NCBI GenBank assembly: GCA_003242885.1
Contig: QKMZ01000002.1
Location: 124,001-188,000, forward strand
From: Candidatus Melainabacteria bacterium
GTDB lineage: Bacteria > Cyanobacteriota > Vampirovibrionia > Obscuribacterales > Obscuribacteraceae
Length of the DNA stretch: 64,000 nucleotides
Reading direction: 5' to 3'
Position 1 is the first letter of the stretch. The number at the start of each line of letters is the position of its first letter. The notes beneath the pieces were generated by a model. That model made no database searches and had not been told where the DNA came from. It saw nothing but the letters and a program-made list of their open reading frames with translations. Shown piece after piece: positions 8,259-16,510 of the stretch. The position numbers were made by a program, and so were the translations under genes.

Positions 8259-8633
8259 TTACAAAACAGCGATGCAGTCGATTTCCACTGCGACGTCGCG
8301 CGGCAATTTTGCCACCTGGACTGTGGCTCTTGCCGGTTTGTGATCTGGAAAATGACTGCCGTAGACTTCATTCATCTCGGTGAAATCTCCCATGTCTTTC
8401 AGGTAGACAGTGGTTTTCACCACCTTTGAAAAGTCTGCGCCGGCGGCTTCGAGTATTGCAGCCAAGTTGGACATGACTTGTTTTGTTTGATCGCTAATGG
8501 ATCCTTCGACAAGATTACCGCTTGCCGGATCGATTGGAATTTGTCCGGAGACGAAGACCATTCCGTTAGCAACGATTGCTTGAGAATATGGGCCGATGGC
8601 TTTCGGCGCTGTGTCCGTAGCAACAACTTTCAT
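8259..8633 (-). CDS. ridA: RidA family (YjgF/YER057c) enamine/imine deaminase
   Basis: RidA proteins hydrolyse reactive enamine and imine intermediates released by PLP enzymes such as threonine dehydratase. The chain from MKVVATDTAPKAIGPYSQAI to the C-terminal DVAVEIDCIAVL has the full family pattern, including GPYSQAI, FVSGQIPIDP and the conserved arginine in the KPARATVQV strand, which binds the substrate carboxylate. I start at 8633 (ATG) because the family begins there and an AAGGA sequence precedes it; an upstream ATG at 8684 would add 17 unrelated residues. Its position inside a pilus locus is probably incidental. Length 124 residues, typical. Confidence 0.92.
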   Translation of the reverse strand: MKVVATDTAPKAIGPYSQAIVANGMVFVSGQIPIDPASGNLVEGSISDQTKQVMSNLAAILEAAGADFSKVVKTTVYLKDMGDFTEMNEVYGSHFPDHKPARATVQVAKLPRDVAVEIDCIAVL

Positions 8634-8790
8634 GTTCTGGATTTCCTTATTGCTGTGCTGCGCGCACATCAGATGCGCCAGCAAAATCTTTTTGATTTCT
8701 CTGTCTTAGTAAATGGCTTCGCTTCAAACAGCATCCGCCTAGTCTTTGATTCCACTTGCGATTGGCTTCTAAGCGAATATTAGCCGACTT

Positions 8791-9156
8791 TTAGACGCTG
8801 TTCTTTTCTTTGGAAACGATGTCACCGAGAGTGGTGCCGGTTTTTTTTATGGTTCCGGCCGGAAGTTCGAGACAAGATTTTGCTTTGCCAAAAATTCGTG
8901 ACAGTTTTCCCGGCGCAAAGTCTTCCAGAATACCCACAACGACGCCGTTCTTATCGAGGAAAACGGCGTCGATGGGGAATTTCATTCCGAACATATGTAT
9001 CGACTGGCAGCTTGTCAAAAACAGCCCTTCGCCATCGCTCAAGGATGTTCGATTGAGCAGCCCAATCAAACGGCTGAAGAATGAATCAGCCAGTTTTGCT
9101 TTGTCTGCAAGAACCGTTTCTTTTGTGTCGTTGAGAAATCGGAACGTGGCTTTTAT
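8791..9156 (-). CDS. DUF192 protein, apparently started at a non-standard ATA codon
   Basis: DUF192 proteins are small beta-barrels of unknown function, often next to pilus genes. The recognisable family body starts well upstream of the first usable TTG (9069): codons between 9156 and 9070 read IKATFRFLNDTKETVLADKA then KLADSFFSR, which is the normal N-terminal strand and 'A.S...R..GL' region. No ATG, GTG or TTG exists in that stretch. The reading frame enters through ATAA, where ATA overlaps the TAA stop of tadC by the same four-base geometry as the usual ATGA junction, with GGTGG nine bases ahead. The alternatives are initiation at TTG 9069, giving a truncated 92-residue protein, or a single-base change from ATG. 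Confidence 0.6.
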   Translation of the reverse strand: MKATFRFLNDTKETVLADKAKLADSFFSRLIGLLNRTSLSDGEGLFLTSCQSIHMFGMKFPIDAVFLDKNGVVVGILEDFAPGKLSRIFGKAKSCLELPAGTIKKTGTTLGDIVSKEKNSV

Positions 9157-10079
9157 TTGCCCAGTCCACCGACGATCGGACCCAAAGCGTTGACAATCGT
9201 TACGACGGCTGGTCCAAGCATCGGCGCCAGGATCAAAGGCATAACGAAGAGCATGATTACAGGCACCATCTTAACCGGCACTTTCGCCGCTTCTTCTTCT
9301 TTCTTTCTCTTCAATCTGTCGCGCAGCGCTTCAGCTTGTTGCTTGAGCGGGTAGGCGATGTCCGAACCTTTTTGTTCGGCTGCGATGAGAGCTGATGCCA
9401 TGTTGATCAATTCGTCGACCATGCATCGTTCGCCCATTTCGCGCAATGCGATAGGAACAGATTTTGCGAAGATTTTGACGTCGCTGATGAGCTGGCGCAT
9501 TTCTTCTGCCAAAATCGGGCAAGAGTCGCCGATTTCTTTGGATACTTTGTCGACGCCCATCATCAAACCGAGACCGGCTTGGGCGCAGACGATGAGCAAG
9601 TCGATGATGGTCGGAAGTTCGCGCAAAATCAAATTCTGGCGCTTCTTAACGCGACCTGCCAGGAAGAAGTTTGGAAGCATCCAACCAAGCAAAGCAGTCG
9701 GAATCGACAGGATCAAGTTGAATGCGTTGCCTGTCGATGCGATCAAACCTAGAAATACCGCACCCATCGCAATGACTGAACGGATGCCGATATAGATAGC
9801 TAAGTGTTGGGGAGTTCTGTAGTTGCCGGCATTGAGAAGTTCTACCGTTCTTCTGTCTGCGCAAGCGGGCACGACGCTCAATACAAGTTCGCCAACCGTG
9901 CGGCAGACCTGAGTGATGGTCGAATCCTTCGGTGCGCCTTCGCCTTCCGGCTCTTTTTCTTTCGGGCGTACTCGGACTGCGTATTGGTCTACATACTGAG
10001 TGAAGAGCGGCTGCATGACGAGGAGTCCGAAGATTATGCAACCTCCGAATGTCAGCATACCGATAAACATTGGGGACAT
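9153..10079 (-). CDS. tadC: Tad pilus inner-membrane platform protein TadC
   Basis: 308 residues with the type II secretion F (T2SSF) domain. TadC, with TadB, forms the inner-membrane platform on which the TadA ATPase acts during Flp pilus assembly. An N-terminal TM (MFIGMLTFGGCIIFGLLVM), a central TM pair and a C-terminal TM (MVPVIMLFVMPLILAPMLG) frame the cytosolic helical domain with DLLIVCAQAGLGLMMGVDKVSKE and LREMGERCMVDELINMASALIAAEQKGSDI, typical TadC landmarks. It lies 2 bp after tadB, and its stop codon overlaps the entry of the DUF192 frame. Secure by motif and context. Confidence 0.93.
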   Translation of the reverse strand: MSPMFIGMLTFGGCIIFGLLVMQPLFTQYVDQYAVRVRPKEKEPEGEGAPKDSTITQVCRTVGELVLSVVPACADRRTVELLNAGNYRTPQHLAIYIGIRSVIAMGAVFLGLIASTGNAFNLILSIPTALLGWMLPNFFLAGRVKKRQNLILRELPTIIDLLIVCAQAGLGLMMGVDKVSKEIGDSCPILAEEMRQLISDVKIFAKSVPIALREMGERCMVDELINMASALIAAEQKGSDIAYPLKQQAEALRDRLKRKKEEEAAKVPVKMVPVIMLFVMPLILAPMLGPAVVTIVNALGPIVGGLGK

Positions 10080-10081
10080 CG

Positions 10082-11014
10082 CTACACCTCGAAAGTCGTC
10101 ATCTTAATTAGGATCCAGAAGCCGACGCCTTCCCAGAGGATGAGAACGATCAAAACGATTCTGGCGATTGGGTGGTTCAAGAACGGAACGATATAACCAG
10201 GGGATGCCAGGTATGTCATAAGCGTGATGCCATAGGGCAAGCAGCCGATGAATGTCGCGGTCGCTTTACCTTGTGCGGTAAGCGCGTTCATGAAGTCGCG
10301 AAGTTTGAATCTTTCCCGGATAGCTTCGGCGATACAAGCAACAACGTCAGCGAGGTTGCCCCCTACGTCCTGACTGATGAAGATTGCTTTGGTCAAGAGC
10401 ATGAAGTCGGGTGTACGGATACGAGTAGCCATTTCACCCATGCAGTCTCTGAATGGTTTACCGAGCTGCAGTGAAACCAGACCGCGCTTGAACTCAGCGC
10501 GAATTGGATCCGGTGCAACTTCGGACAAGACCTTGAACACTTCCATAACCGGCGAACCGGCACGGAGGGCGGACACCATTGTTTCTAAGACTTGCGGCAA
10601 TTGAGCGGTCATTTTGTCCTGGCGTTGTTTTGCAACAAAGCCTAGATATTGAATGTATCCGCCGATGCCCAGAGGAACACCGAGAATAAATGCAGGTATC
10701 GACATTTCAGGCAGACCGCTTACTACAGCGATGACTGCCAAAACCAGTCCGGATGCAACGGATGTGACAATCCACTGCATTTTGATCTGGTCGTACTTAG
10801 ATTCCAAGCCGGCTTGCGCCAAAATGCGTGACAAGTAGTCAGTGCGTTGCTTGAGGAAGATATCGATTTCGACAGCTTCCTGGTTTTTCTCCAGCATCTT
10901 GCGCTGGTGCTTGCCGAGCCTTGAAAGCTCGTCAGCCCATTGGCTTCTAGTGGCCGCCATGATGATGAGACCGGCCAGTAGAACGAAGACAAAGACTATT
11001 CCGCCTACGCTCAT
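10082..11014 (-). CDS. tadB: Tad pilus inner-membrane platform protein TadB
   Basis: 310 residues with a T2SSF domain. It begins with a TM segment (GGIVFVFVLLAGLIIMAA), has a middle TM pair around residues 90-130, and the family's helical bundle with LPQVLETMVSALRAGSPVMEVFKVLSEVAPDPI and GGNLADVVACIAEAIRERFK. TadB partners TadC as platform subunit in the inner membrane. It follows tadA by 70 bp and precedes tadC by 2 bp, the canonical A-B-C order of tad operons. An SD-like GGTAAAAAG lies just upstream of the ATG. Confidence 0.93.
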   Translation of the reverse strand: MSVGGIVFVFVLLAGLIIMAATRSQWADELSRLGKHQRKMLEKNQEAVEIDIFLKQRTDYLSRILAQAGLESKYDQIKMQWIVTSVASGLVLAVIAVVSGLPEMSIPAFILGVPLGIGGYIQYLGFVAKQRQDKMTAQLPQVLETMVSALRAGSPVMEVFKVLSEVAPDPIRAEFKRGLVSLQLGKPFRDCMGEMATRIRTPDFMLLTKAIFISQDVGGNLADVVACIAEAIRERFKLRDFMNALTAQGKATATFIGCLPYGITLMTYLASPGYIVPFLNHPIARIVLIVLILWEGVGFWILIKMTTFEV

Positions 11015-11084
11015 TCTTTTTACCTATTCATTTATGTTGTGAACTCGGTGAACAACGATTGAATCAATATATATAAATCCAATT

Positions 11085-12734
11085 CTATCTGAGCCATTCG
11101 AGTTTGAACGGCACAGCTTCTTGCTCGAGCTGCTCCAGGAATTTCGGTGGCAGACCGGAGCCGACGTGGCGGCATTTGAAGAATCCTCTAGGGTCTCTTC
11201 CTTCCCGCTCTAAGTGGAACATCGTCGAAATTGCAATGGTGTCACCTTCCATACCGGTTATCTCGGATACTTCGGTGACTCGACGTGTACCGTCTTCAAG
11301 ACGTCGAATCTGAATGATCAATTGAACGGCTGATGCGATAAGTTCGCGCGCCGCTTTCAAAGGCATTTCAGCTGCGCCCATGAGAATCATGTTCTCGAGA
11401 CGCTTTGTGCAGTCTCTTGGTGAGTTGGCGTGGATTGTGGTCATTGATCCACCGTGACCGGTGTTCATGGCCTGAAGCATGTCGAACGCTTCTTCCCCGC
11501 GGCATTCCCCAAGAATGATTCGGTCAGGGCGCATCCGGAGGCAGTTGATTACGAGCATACGCTGTGTAATCTGACCTTTTCCTTCCGTGTTCATCGGACG
11601 GGTTTCCATCCGCACCCAGTGCTCGTGCTGCAATCTCAATTCCGCCGCGTCCTCAATCGTGATGATTCGTTCGCGAGGGTTGATGTGTGCAGACAATGCG
11701 TTGAGCAAAGTCGTTTTACCAGAACCAGTACCACCAGAGATGATGGCGTTGATTCTGCCTTTGACGCAAGCTTTCAAAACTTCCGCCATCTGTACGGACA
11801 TGGCGCCTTTTTCTACCAATTGCCCGAGTGACATGATCGACGTACCGAAGCATCGGATTGTGATCGTCGGTCCGTCGATGGTTACTGGCGGAATGGTTGC
11901 GTTTACCCGGGATCCGTTAGGAAGACGGGCGTCAACCATCGGTGAGTTATCGTCAAGTCTTCTGCCGAGAGGCTGAATGATTTTGTCGATTGTTTGGCGC
12001 AAGTGCCTTTCGTTTTCAAAAACAACGTTCGTTTTTTCAAGGCGACCGTGGCGTTCTACATAGACCATAGTTACGTTGTTGACGCAAATATCGCCGACCG
12101 ACGGGTCACGAAGAAGGGGACCAAGTGGACCAAAACCGAATACTTCGTCGAGCACGTTTTGCAGAAGGATACCCTTCTCCATCATCGTGAGCGGCGCTGG
12201 ATCGGAGTTGACGATTTCTCTGATACGAGCACGGACTTGCGCTTGCGTATCTTCGGAAATATTGGTCAAACGCGAAGTATCCAACTCTCTTCTGAGCTGG
12301 TCGATAATTACCTTTTCGCGTTCACGGATAAGTTGCTGGTTGGCTGAGAATTTCGCACCCAAGTCACCTTGAGGTGACTGAACTTCAACCGGTCTGTGAC
12401 CGTAATCCGTTTCGTCACGAGCATCAATTCTCTCGATGTCTGCGCGAGAAGGTTGAACACCTTCAGCTGCAGGCAATCCGCCGCCTGGTTTTGCGGCGCC
12501 TTGTCCTTGAACGCCGGTGGCCGGTCCGGCCTGACGGTTCATGCCAGAACCACCAGGCGGAGGAGCTGCGCCTTTAGCGCCGCCGACTCCGGTTTGTTGA
12601 TTTGGAGAAGCTACGTTCGTTTGTTGATTTTGAGCAGGCGCCACTTCTGATGCCTGTCTTTGACGAACCAGCTGTCCCATCAGAGATGACGCGGGACGTG
12701 CGGGTAAATTTTGATCCTTTCTTTCGTCGCCCAT
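11085..12734 (-). CDS. tadA: Tad pilus assembly ATPase TadA/CpaF
   Basis: 549 residues; a secretion ATPase of the VirB11/PulE superfamily that powers Flp pilus polymerisation at the cytoplasmic face. Walker A is GGTGSGKTT (about 334-342), Walker B RIILGE (405-410), and the Asp and His boxes are seen as ITIEDAAELRL and MTTIHANSPRD. The first 130 residues are an unusually long Gln/Pro/Gly-rich, probably disordered tail (PAQNQQTNVASPNQQ, GAAPPPGG) absent from many CpaF proteins. The catalytic core from about 140 is normal. It lies between cpaE (38 bp upstream) and tadB. Confidence 0.95.
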   Translation of the reverse strand: MGDERKDQNLPARPASSLMGQLVRQRQASEVAPAQNQQTNVASPNQQTGVGGAKGAAPPPGGSGMNRQAGPATGVQGQGAAKPGGGLPAAEGVQPSRADIERIDARDETDYGHRPVEVQSPQGDLGAKFSANQQLIREREKVIIDQLRRELDTSRLTNISEDTQAQVRARIREIVNSDPAPLTMMEKGILLQNVLDEVFGFGPLGPLLRDPSVGDICVNNVTMVYVERHGRLEKTNVVFENERHLRQTIDKIIQPLGRRLDDNSPMVDARLPNGSRVNATIPPVTIDGPTITIRCFGTSIMSLGQLVEKGAMSVQMAEVLKACVKGRINAIISGGTGSGKTTLLNALSAHINPRERIITIEDAAELRLQHEHWVRMETRPMNTEGKGQITQRMLVINCLRMRPDRIILGECRGEEAFDMLQAMNTGHGGSMTTIHANSPRDCTKRLENMILMGAAEMPLKAARELIASAVQLIIQIRRLEDGTRRVTEVSEITGMEGDTIAISTMFHLEREGRDPRGFFKCRHVGSGLPPKFLEQLEQEAVPFKLEWLR

Positions 12735-12772
12735 TTAACAGCTCACCACCTTTTGTAATTTCGGTTTTTCGA

Positions 12773-13954
12773 TTAGCGCTTCGAGAAGATCGCGGGCAGT
12801 TTGAATCCGCCTTTCTTCTCTCCGTCCTTCGTCGTAAGTAATAGCTGCTCTCCTCCAGCGAGTCTGCGAGCTAATGAATCAAGTGCTTTTCCGAGCGCCG
12901 TGTGTCCAGGAGCGATCTGACCCTGGTTGTTGACCCACTTGGCGGTCTTGGTGTCGTTCGGAATTTCATGGAACACAGGATAGTTAAGGTTCGCTCGGCA
13001 TTCACTCAAAACGTCTTGCGGCAGCCATTCGGAGCGGTTGATTACGAGAAGCAGTTTTTCCTGGTTATAGTGAGCTTTGAAAGTATCGAGGCACTTTCTA
13101 GCATTCAAGATGGACGCCCAGTTGTACTCAGTCAGTACCAGAACATGGTCGGCCAAGTCGAGAGTCGCAATAGCGCGCTCGTCGAGAAGGTTTTTCGGCA
13201 AGTCCACGCAGGTGAATCTGAATTCCTGCTTGGCTGTATATAGAATTTCTTGCACTTGAGCAGCATAGATATCGCCGATGTCTTCTAGTTCAGGCGGTGC
13301 TGCCAGGATGCTCAACTTGTCGTCATATCTGGTCATCAGGTTGCGCAGATATGTGGCGTCGAAGTTGGTGTGAGAGAAGTCGATGGTGCTCAAACTGAAC
13401 GAAGGTTCGAGGTTGAGGTAGTGGGACACCATACCGAATTGCAAGTCGAGGTCGACGATGCAGGCTTCACCATATTTGCCGAGATATCCGGCTAAGTTGG
13501 TGCAGATGGTGGTGGCACCGATACCGCCTGTCGGGCTGAAGATAGCGACGACTTTACCGGCGGCAGTCGAGACGGACTCTGACTGGTGCTTAAGTTGAAT
13601 AGATTGAACGGCAGCGGGCAAGTCTGTCCGCCAACGTTCGGCGTCGAGGAAGTCTGATGCGCCCAGTCGATAGGCTGTACGAATCAATTCCGGATCAGGT
13701 ACTTCGTAACTGACAAAGAAGTAGAGCTGCGGGAAAGTTTCCCGCAGCTCTGCTAACAATGACAGTCCACGCACGGGAGCAGGGCTTAGCTCGATCCAGA
13801 CCAACTTCGGATGCAAACTTCCGATTTGCTCGCGCGCCATGCTCCCGGAGACTGTGCTCACGAGCGCCAATGACGGCTGGCTGTGAATCAGATCCTCGAT
13901 CGTTTGACGCTTGTCCAAACCAGCGTCGCATACAAGAAGTGTGGTCAGTTTCAT
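12773..13954 (-). CDS. cpaE: Tad localisation protein CpaE/TadZ with a degenerate P-loop
   Basis: 393 residues: a receiver-like N-terminal domain (about 1-120; no clear phospho-acceptor pocket) followed by a MinD/ParA-type domain. CpaE/TadZ proteins localise the pilus machine, often at the pole. The deviant Walker A of the family, KGGxGKTT, reads TGGIGATT here (about 142-149): both lysines are lost, so ATP hydrolysis is doubtful. The following switch region VDLDLQFG and the remaining strands of the ATPase fold are conserved. Loss of P-loop lysines is known in some TadZ relatives. It sits between cpaB (85 bp) and tadA (38 bp). Confidence 0.88.
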   Translation of the reverse strand: MKLTTLLVCDAGLDKRQTIEDLIHSQPSLALVSTVSGSMAREQIGSLHPKLVWIELSPAPVRGLSLLAELRETFPQLYFFVSYEVPDPELIRTAYRLGASDFLDAERWRTDLPAAVQSIQLKHQSESVSTAAGKVVAIFSPTGGIGATTICTNLAGYLGKYGEACIVDLDLQFGMVSHYLNLEPSFSLSTIDFSHTNFDATYLRNLMTRYDDKLSILAAPPELEDIGDIYAAQVQEILYTAKQEFRFTCVDLPKNLLDERAIATLDLADHVLVLTEYNWASILNARKCLDTFKAHYNQEKLLLVINRSEWLPQDVLSECRANLNYPVFHEIPNDTKTAKWVNNQGQIAPGHTALGKALDSLARRLAGGEQLLLTTKDGEKKGGFKLPAIFSKR

Positions 13955-14039
13955 AGTTTAAGCGTTCTCCTCCTACCAACAGCCCCATCTAATAGTTGTA
14001 CCCATCAGATAGGTGATGTTCACTCGACCTAAGGGCTTA

Positions 14040-14993
14040 CTAGCTCTTCGGTACCGAAAGGACATCTTTCTTGCTGCCGGACCAAATTTCAATTTCGTGC
14101 AATGGTGGTGGTGGCGGTGGTGCCGCAGGCAGTCCTGCTCCTGGTCCGCCGGGTCCAAGATCTGGAGCACCGGGAAGCGGAGGCGGAGGAAGAGCTGACG
14201 GCGGGGGAAGCGCAGCTAGGTCGGCAGCTGGCTTCGCCGGTTTAGGGAAAAGGCTGGTCACATCCACCGTAGCGATCGGAGAGTGATCCTTTTCGTTTCT
14301 CAAGGTCAAATAGAGCTTGCTAGCAACAATAGCCTTGATCAGCTTCTGCGAATCTTCCGGGCTGACTGCAACAGTCACGGAACTTGCAGGTACTGCATTT
14401 GTTGTACCTGGTTGCTTCTGGTAAACCTGACCGCAAGCAATAACTTCTACATCCGAGAGGATGCAGGATGCTTTCGTGTCAACACCAGCACCAACCGAGG
14501 CGTAGATGTCTACATGGCTTTCCGGTTGAACAAAGCCGGCAACACCGGTGTTGTTATCAACTGCGAAAGTCAAGGCGCGCATACCTTCTTTCAGTCTGGA
14601 TTCAAAGCCAAGCGTCATCCCTTGCGGAGCCAAGTCGTGTTGCGACACGATTTGTCCCGAAGCGATACCGTATTTGGCGATGCGTCCTGCAGCCAAACTG
14701 GCCGAAGTGATAGCGTCTTGCGGAATCTTCGCTTGTTCGAGTTCCCGCTCTTCGAGACCTTCGGTAGGAATTGTTTGGCCTTCAGGAATATCCTTGATGG
14801 CGTAAACGACCTTGCCTTTGGCTTCGGCTTTGCGCTTCATTTCTTCGACTTGTTGCGCATATTTAGTCTCTGACTCGCTTACCTTTCCGGTGACCATCAT
14901 CGTTACGACAACAGCCAAACCGATGATGATTAGGAGCATCACGGCTGGAGGCATTCGAGAGAGGCTTAAGAACAACGCACGTAATGGGTTCAT
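14040..14993 (-). CDS. cpaB: Flp pilus assembly protein CpaB/RcpC
   Basis: 317 residues. One N-terminal TM anchor (MPPAVMLLIIIGLAVVVTMMV) is followed by a SAF-like domain with VVYAIKDIPEGQTIPTEGLEER and the RcpC/CpaB core (LTFAVDNNTGVAGFVQPESHVDIY). CpaB sits in the periplasm and connects the inner-membrane platform to the outer channel. The C-terminal 60 residues are strongly Pro-rich (PPPSALPPPPLPGAPDLGPG), probably a spacer through the wall. An AGGGGG sequence eight bases before the ATG supports this start. No secretin gene (rcpA/cpaC) follows, unlike most tad loci, so its partner must lie elsewhere or be absent. Confidence 0.9.
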   Translation of the reverse strand: MNPLRALFLSLSRMPPAVMLLIIIGLAVVVTMMVTGKVSESETKYAQQVEEMKRKAEAKGKVVYAIKDIPEGQTIPTEGLEERELEQAKIPQDAITSASLAAGRIAKYGIASGQIVSQHDLAPQGMTLGFESRLKEGMRALTFAVDNNTGVAGFVQPESHVDIYASVGAGVDTKASCILSDVEVIACGQVYQKQPGTTNAVPASSVTVAVSPEDSQKLIKAIVASKLYLTLRNEKDHSPIATVDVTSLFPKPAKPAADLAALPPPSALPPPPLPGAPDLGPGGPGAGLPAAPPPPPPLHEIEIWSGSKKDVLSVPKS

Positions 14994-15017
14994 TACGGTT
15001 CCCCCTTCTGTCTTCTC

Positions 15018-15037
15018 TAAAGAGAAAGATTAACCAA
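15018..15037 (-). promoter_or_regulatory. Element shared with the pilin gene upstream region (copy before cpaB)
   Basis: On the minus strand this reads TTGGTTAATCTTTCTCTTTA and ends 25 nt before the cpaB ATG. A nearly identical 21-mer lies at the same distance upstream of the pilin ATG. The two differ at only two of the first 17 positions. It may contain a promoter -10 region or be a regulator site; no clear -35 element stands out. Confidence 0.5.
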
Positions 15038-15759
15038 TTACTATTAACGCACATCGGGGGAACAAGAACAACGGCTGCCCTGTCGCACCCATTTAGTCCT
15101 TACCCGACGGCGCGATTTCTAAACAGACCTGATCTTACCGATACTGGCAACAAATCAGGCAAATCAAGAGGTTGGGTTTCTTGGTCTGTCGCGAAAAACT
15201 TACAAAAACTAGGATGCCGAGTGGGTTTCAACCTTACGCCTTACCGTCTCATAACATTTGCTACCAATGACAACTTATCACACGCTGTGGTTTTGCCGCT
15301 TTGCATCTGGGCTGAAAAGGCGAATTTTTTTGAAAAATGTAGGTGCTGTGTAGCTTTTTGTTGCGGGACGACAATTTTTATCGTCGCAGAAGCGTCCCAA
15401 AGACTCTTGAATACACGGTCTTCACTCTCACACAAATTTCACAGCCGACTGATAAAGAGCTCGTAACTCGAAAGAGGTTTGGCTACTAGTCGTAGCGTTT
15501 TTGTGAGGCACCACGGATAGTGATTGTCATTTGCCTGCAAGAACTTGCCAGGCTGTTCTTTTAGTCAAAACTAAATTTGAAATTCGAGAGGTGCTCGTCC
15601 AATCACGCGCCACCACTATGCCACCACGTAAGGTTCTTGTTAGAAGCGTCGCGATTTTTTTATTCGCCGCACAGAGGCGAATAATCGCTCATAGAACCGG
15701 TTTCTAAGTGCATGTCTGAGAACTTTAGAAGGACAAAAGACGAAGCTCTTAAAGACAAA
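15038..15759. other. Long intergenic region between cpaB and the pilin gene
   Basis: About 720 bp without a credible gene on either strand. It holds a few inverted repeats, notably ATTCGCC/GGCGAAT around 15661-15681, nested in GCGATT...AATCGC, and an AT-rich stretch near 15320-15385 with a GACGA/TCGTC hairpin. Short open frames here have no ribosome binding site or family resemblance. The length is consistent with a separate promoter for the cpaB operon. Confidence 0.5.
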
Positions 15760-15781
15760 GAAGGGAGCTTTCGCTCCCTTC
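15760..15781 (-). terminator. Rho-independent terminator of the pilin gene
   Basis: GAAGGGAGC (15760-15768) and GCTCCCTTC (15773-15781) form a perfect 9-bp GC-rich stem with a four-base loop, 65 bp beyond the pilin stop. The minus-strand sequence continues TTTGTCTTTAAG. It separates the highly expressed pilin from cpaB, as in other tad loci. Confidence 0.85.
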
Positions 15782-15845
15782 TAAAGCTTTCTGCCTGCCT
15801 AAGCGATTGCTCGCTTGAAGCAAACCACTGCGTGACGCGACTCGG

Positions 15846-16043
15846 TTACGAGGCGGATCCTGCTGCGGCTGACAGGTTGTTCAATTGGCTGATAACTGCC
15901 GAGAAAGCGGCCGAAATAGCGGACGTCAAAGCGCCTTTGGTGATACTGAACACGAGCGCTACGAGAATCGCGACGAATGCGAGAATCGCGCCATATTCTG
16001 TAATACCTTGACCTGATTCGTCCCGAACGAAACGCTTCAACAT
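15846..16043 (-). CDS. flp: Flp-type pilin
   Basis: 65 residues from the ATG at 16043, chosen because AAGGAGG lies five bases ahead. The leader MLKRFVRDESGQG is followed by ITEYGAILAFVAILVALVF. This is the Flp signature: prepilin cleavage after the glycine, a Glu at position +3 and Tyr at +4 of the mature chain, then a hydrophobic helix. The mature pilin would be about 52 residues, ending in a Ser/Ala tail. It is the major fibre subunit processed by the prepilin peptidase encoded at 7607-8185. It has its own terminator and shares an upstream element with cpaB. Confidence 0.95.
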   Translation of the reverse strand: MLKRFVRDESGQGITEYGAILAFVAILVALVFSITKGALTSAISAAFSAVISQLNNLSAAAGSAS

Positions 16044-16070
16044 GCATACCTCCTTATGTTGTCCCTTGCT

Positions 16071-16091
16071 TAAGAGAGAAAGATACACCAA
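16071..16091 (-). promoter_or_regulatory. Element shared with the cpaB upstream region (copy before the pilin)
   Basis: The minus strand reads TTGGTGTATCTTTCTCTCTT(A), ending 28 nt upstream of the pilin ATG. It matches the copy before cpaB at 15018-15037. The remaining gap to the next gene on the plus strand (16092-16510) shows no further feature that I can support. Confidence 0.5.
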
Positions 16092-16510
16092 CCGAACTTT
16101 TAGTAAGCCCGACGGCGCAAAGACCTATTCTAAGGGTGGACAACGTTTTTGTCGAAAATTTAGTAACACATCTGTCTAAAATATTGGCCAAATCCACACC
16201 GTTATGTTATCTGACTGCTGCTCACCTCCTGAAAACCGCCAAATGGATTGGCTTCTCTCTACTTATGCCCAGGTTTTGTCCTGCGCCACATAACCATCTT
16301 ACCTTGGCATCTCCATAACCGGAAGAGGTTTTGAGATAAGTTGTCAAATTAAATTCTAGAGCCGCCACTGGTGAGGCGATCGGGACAACTGCCGCGGGAC
16401 CCAATAGTGACTTTGGCGGATATAAATAGGAGAATGAGAATAATATATAGATCACTGGATAGTGCGTCTTAACATTTGAAAGTCTCTCGTTACATATCAG
16501 GTCGACCTTA

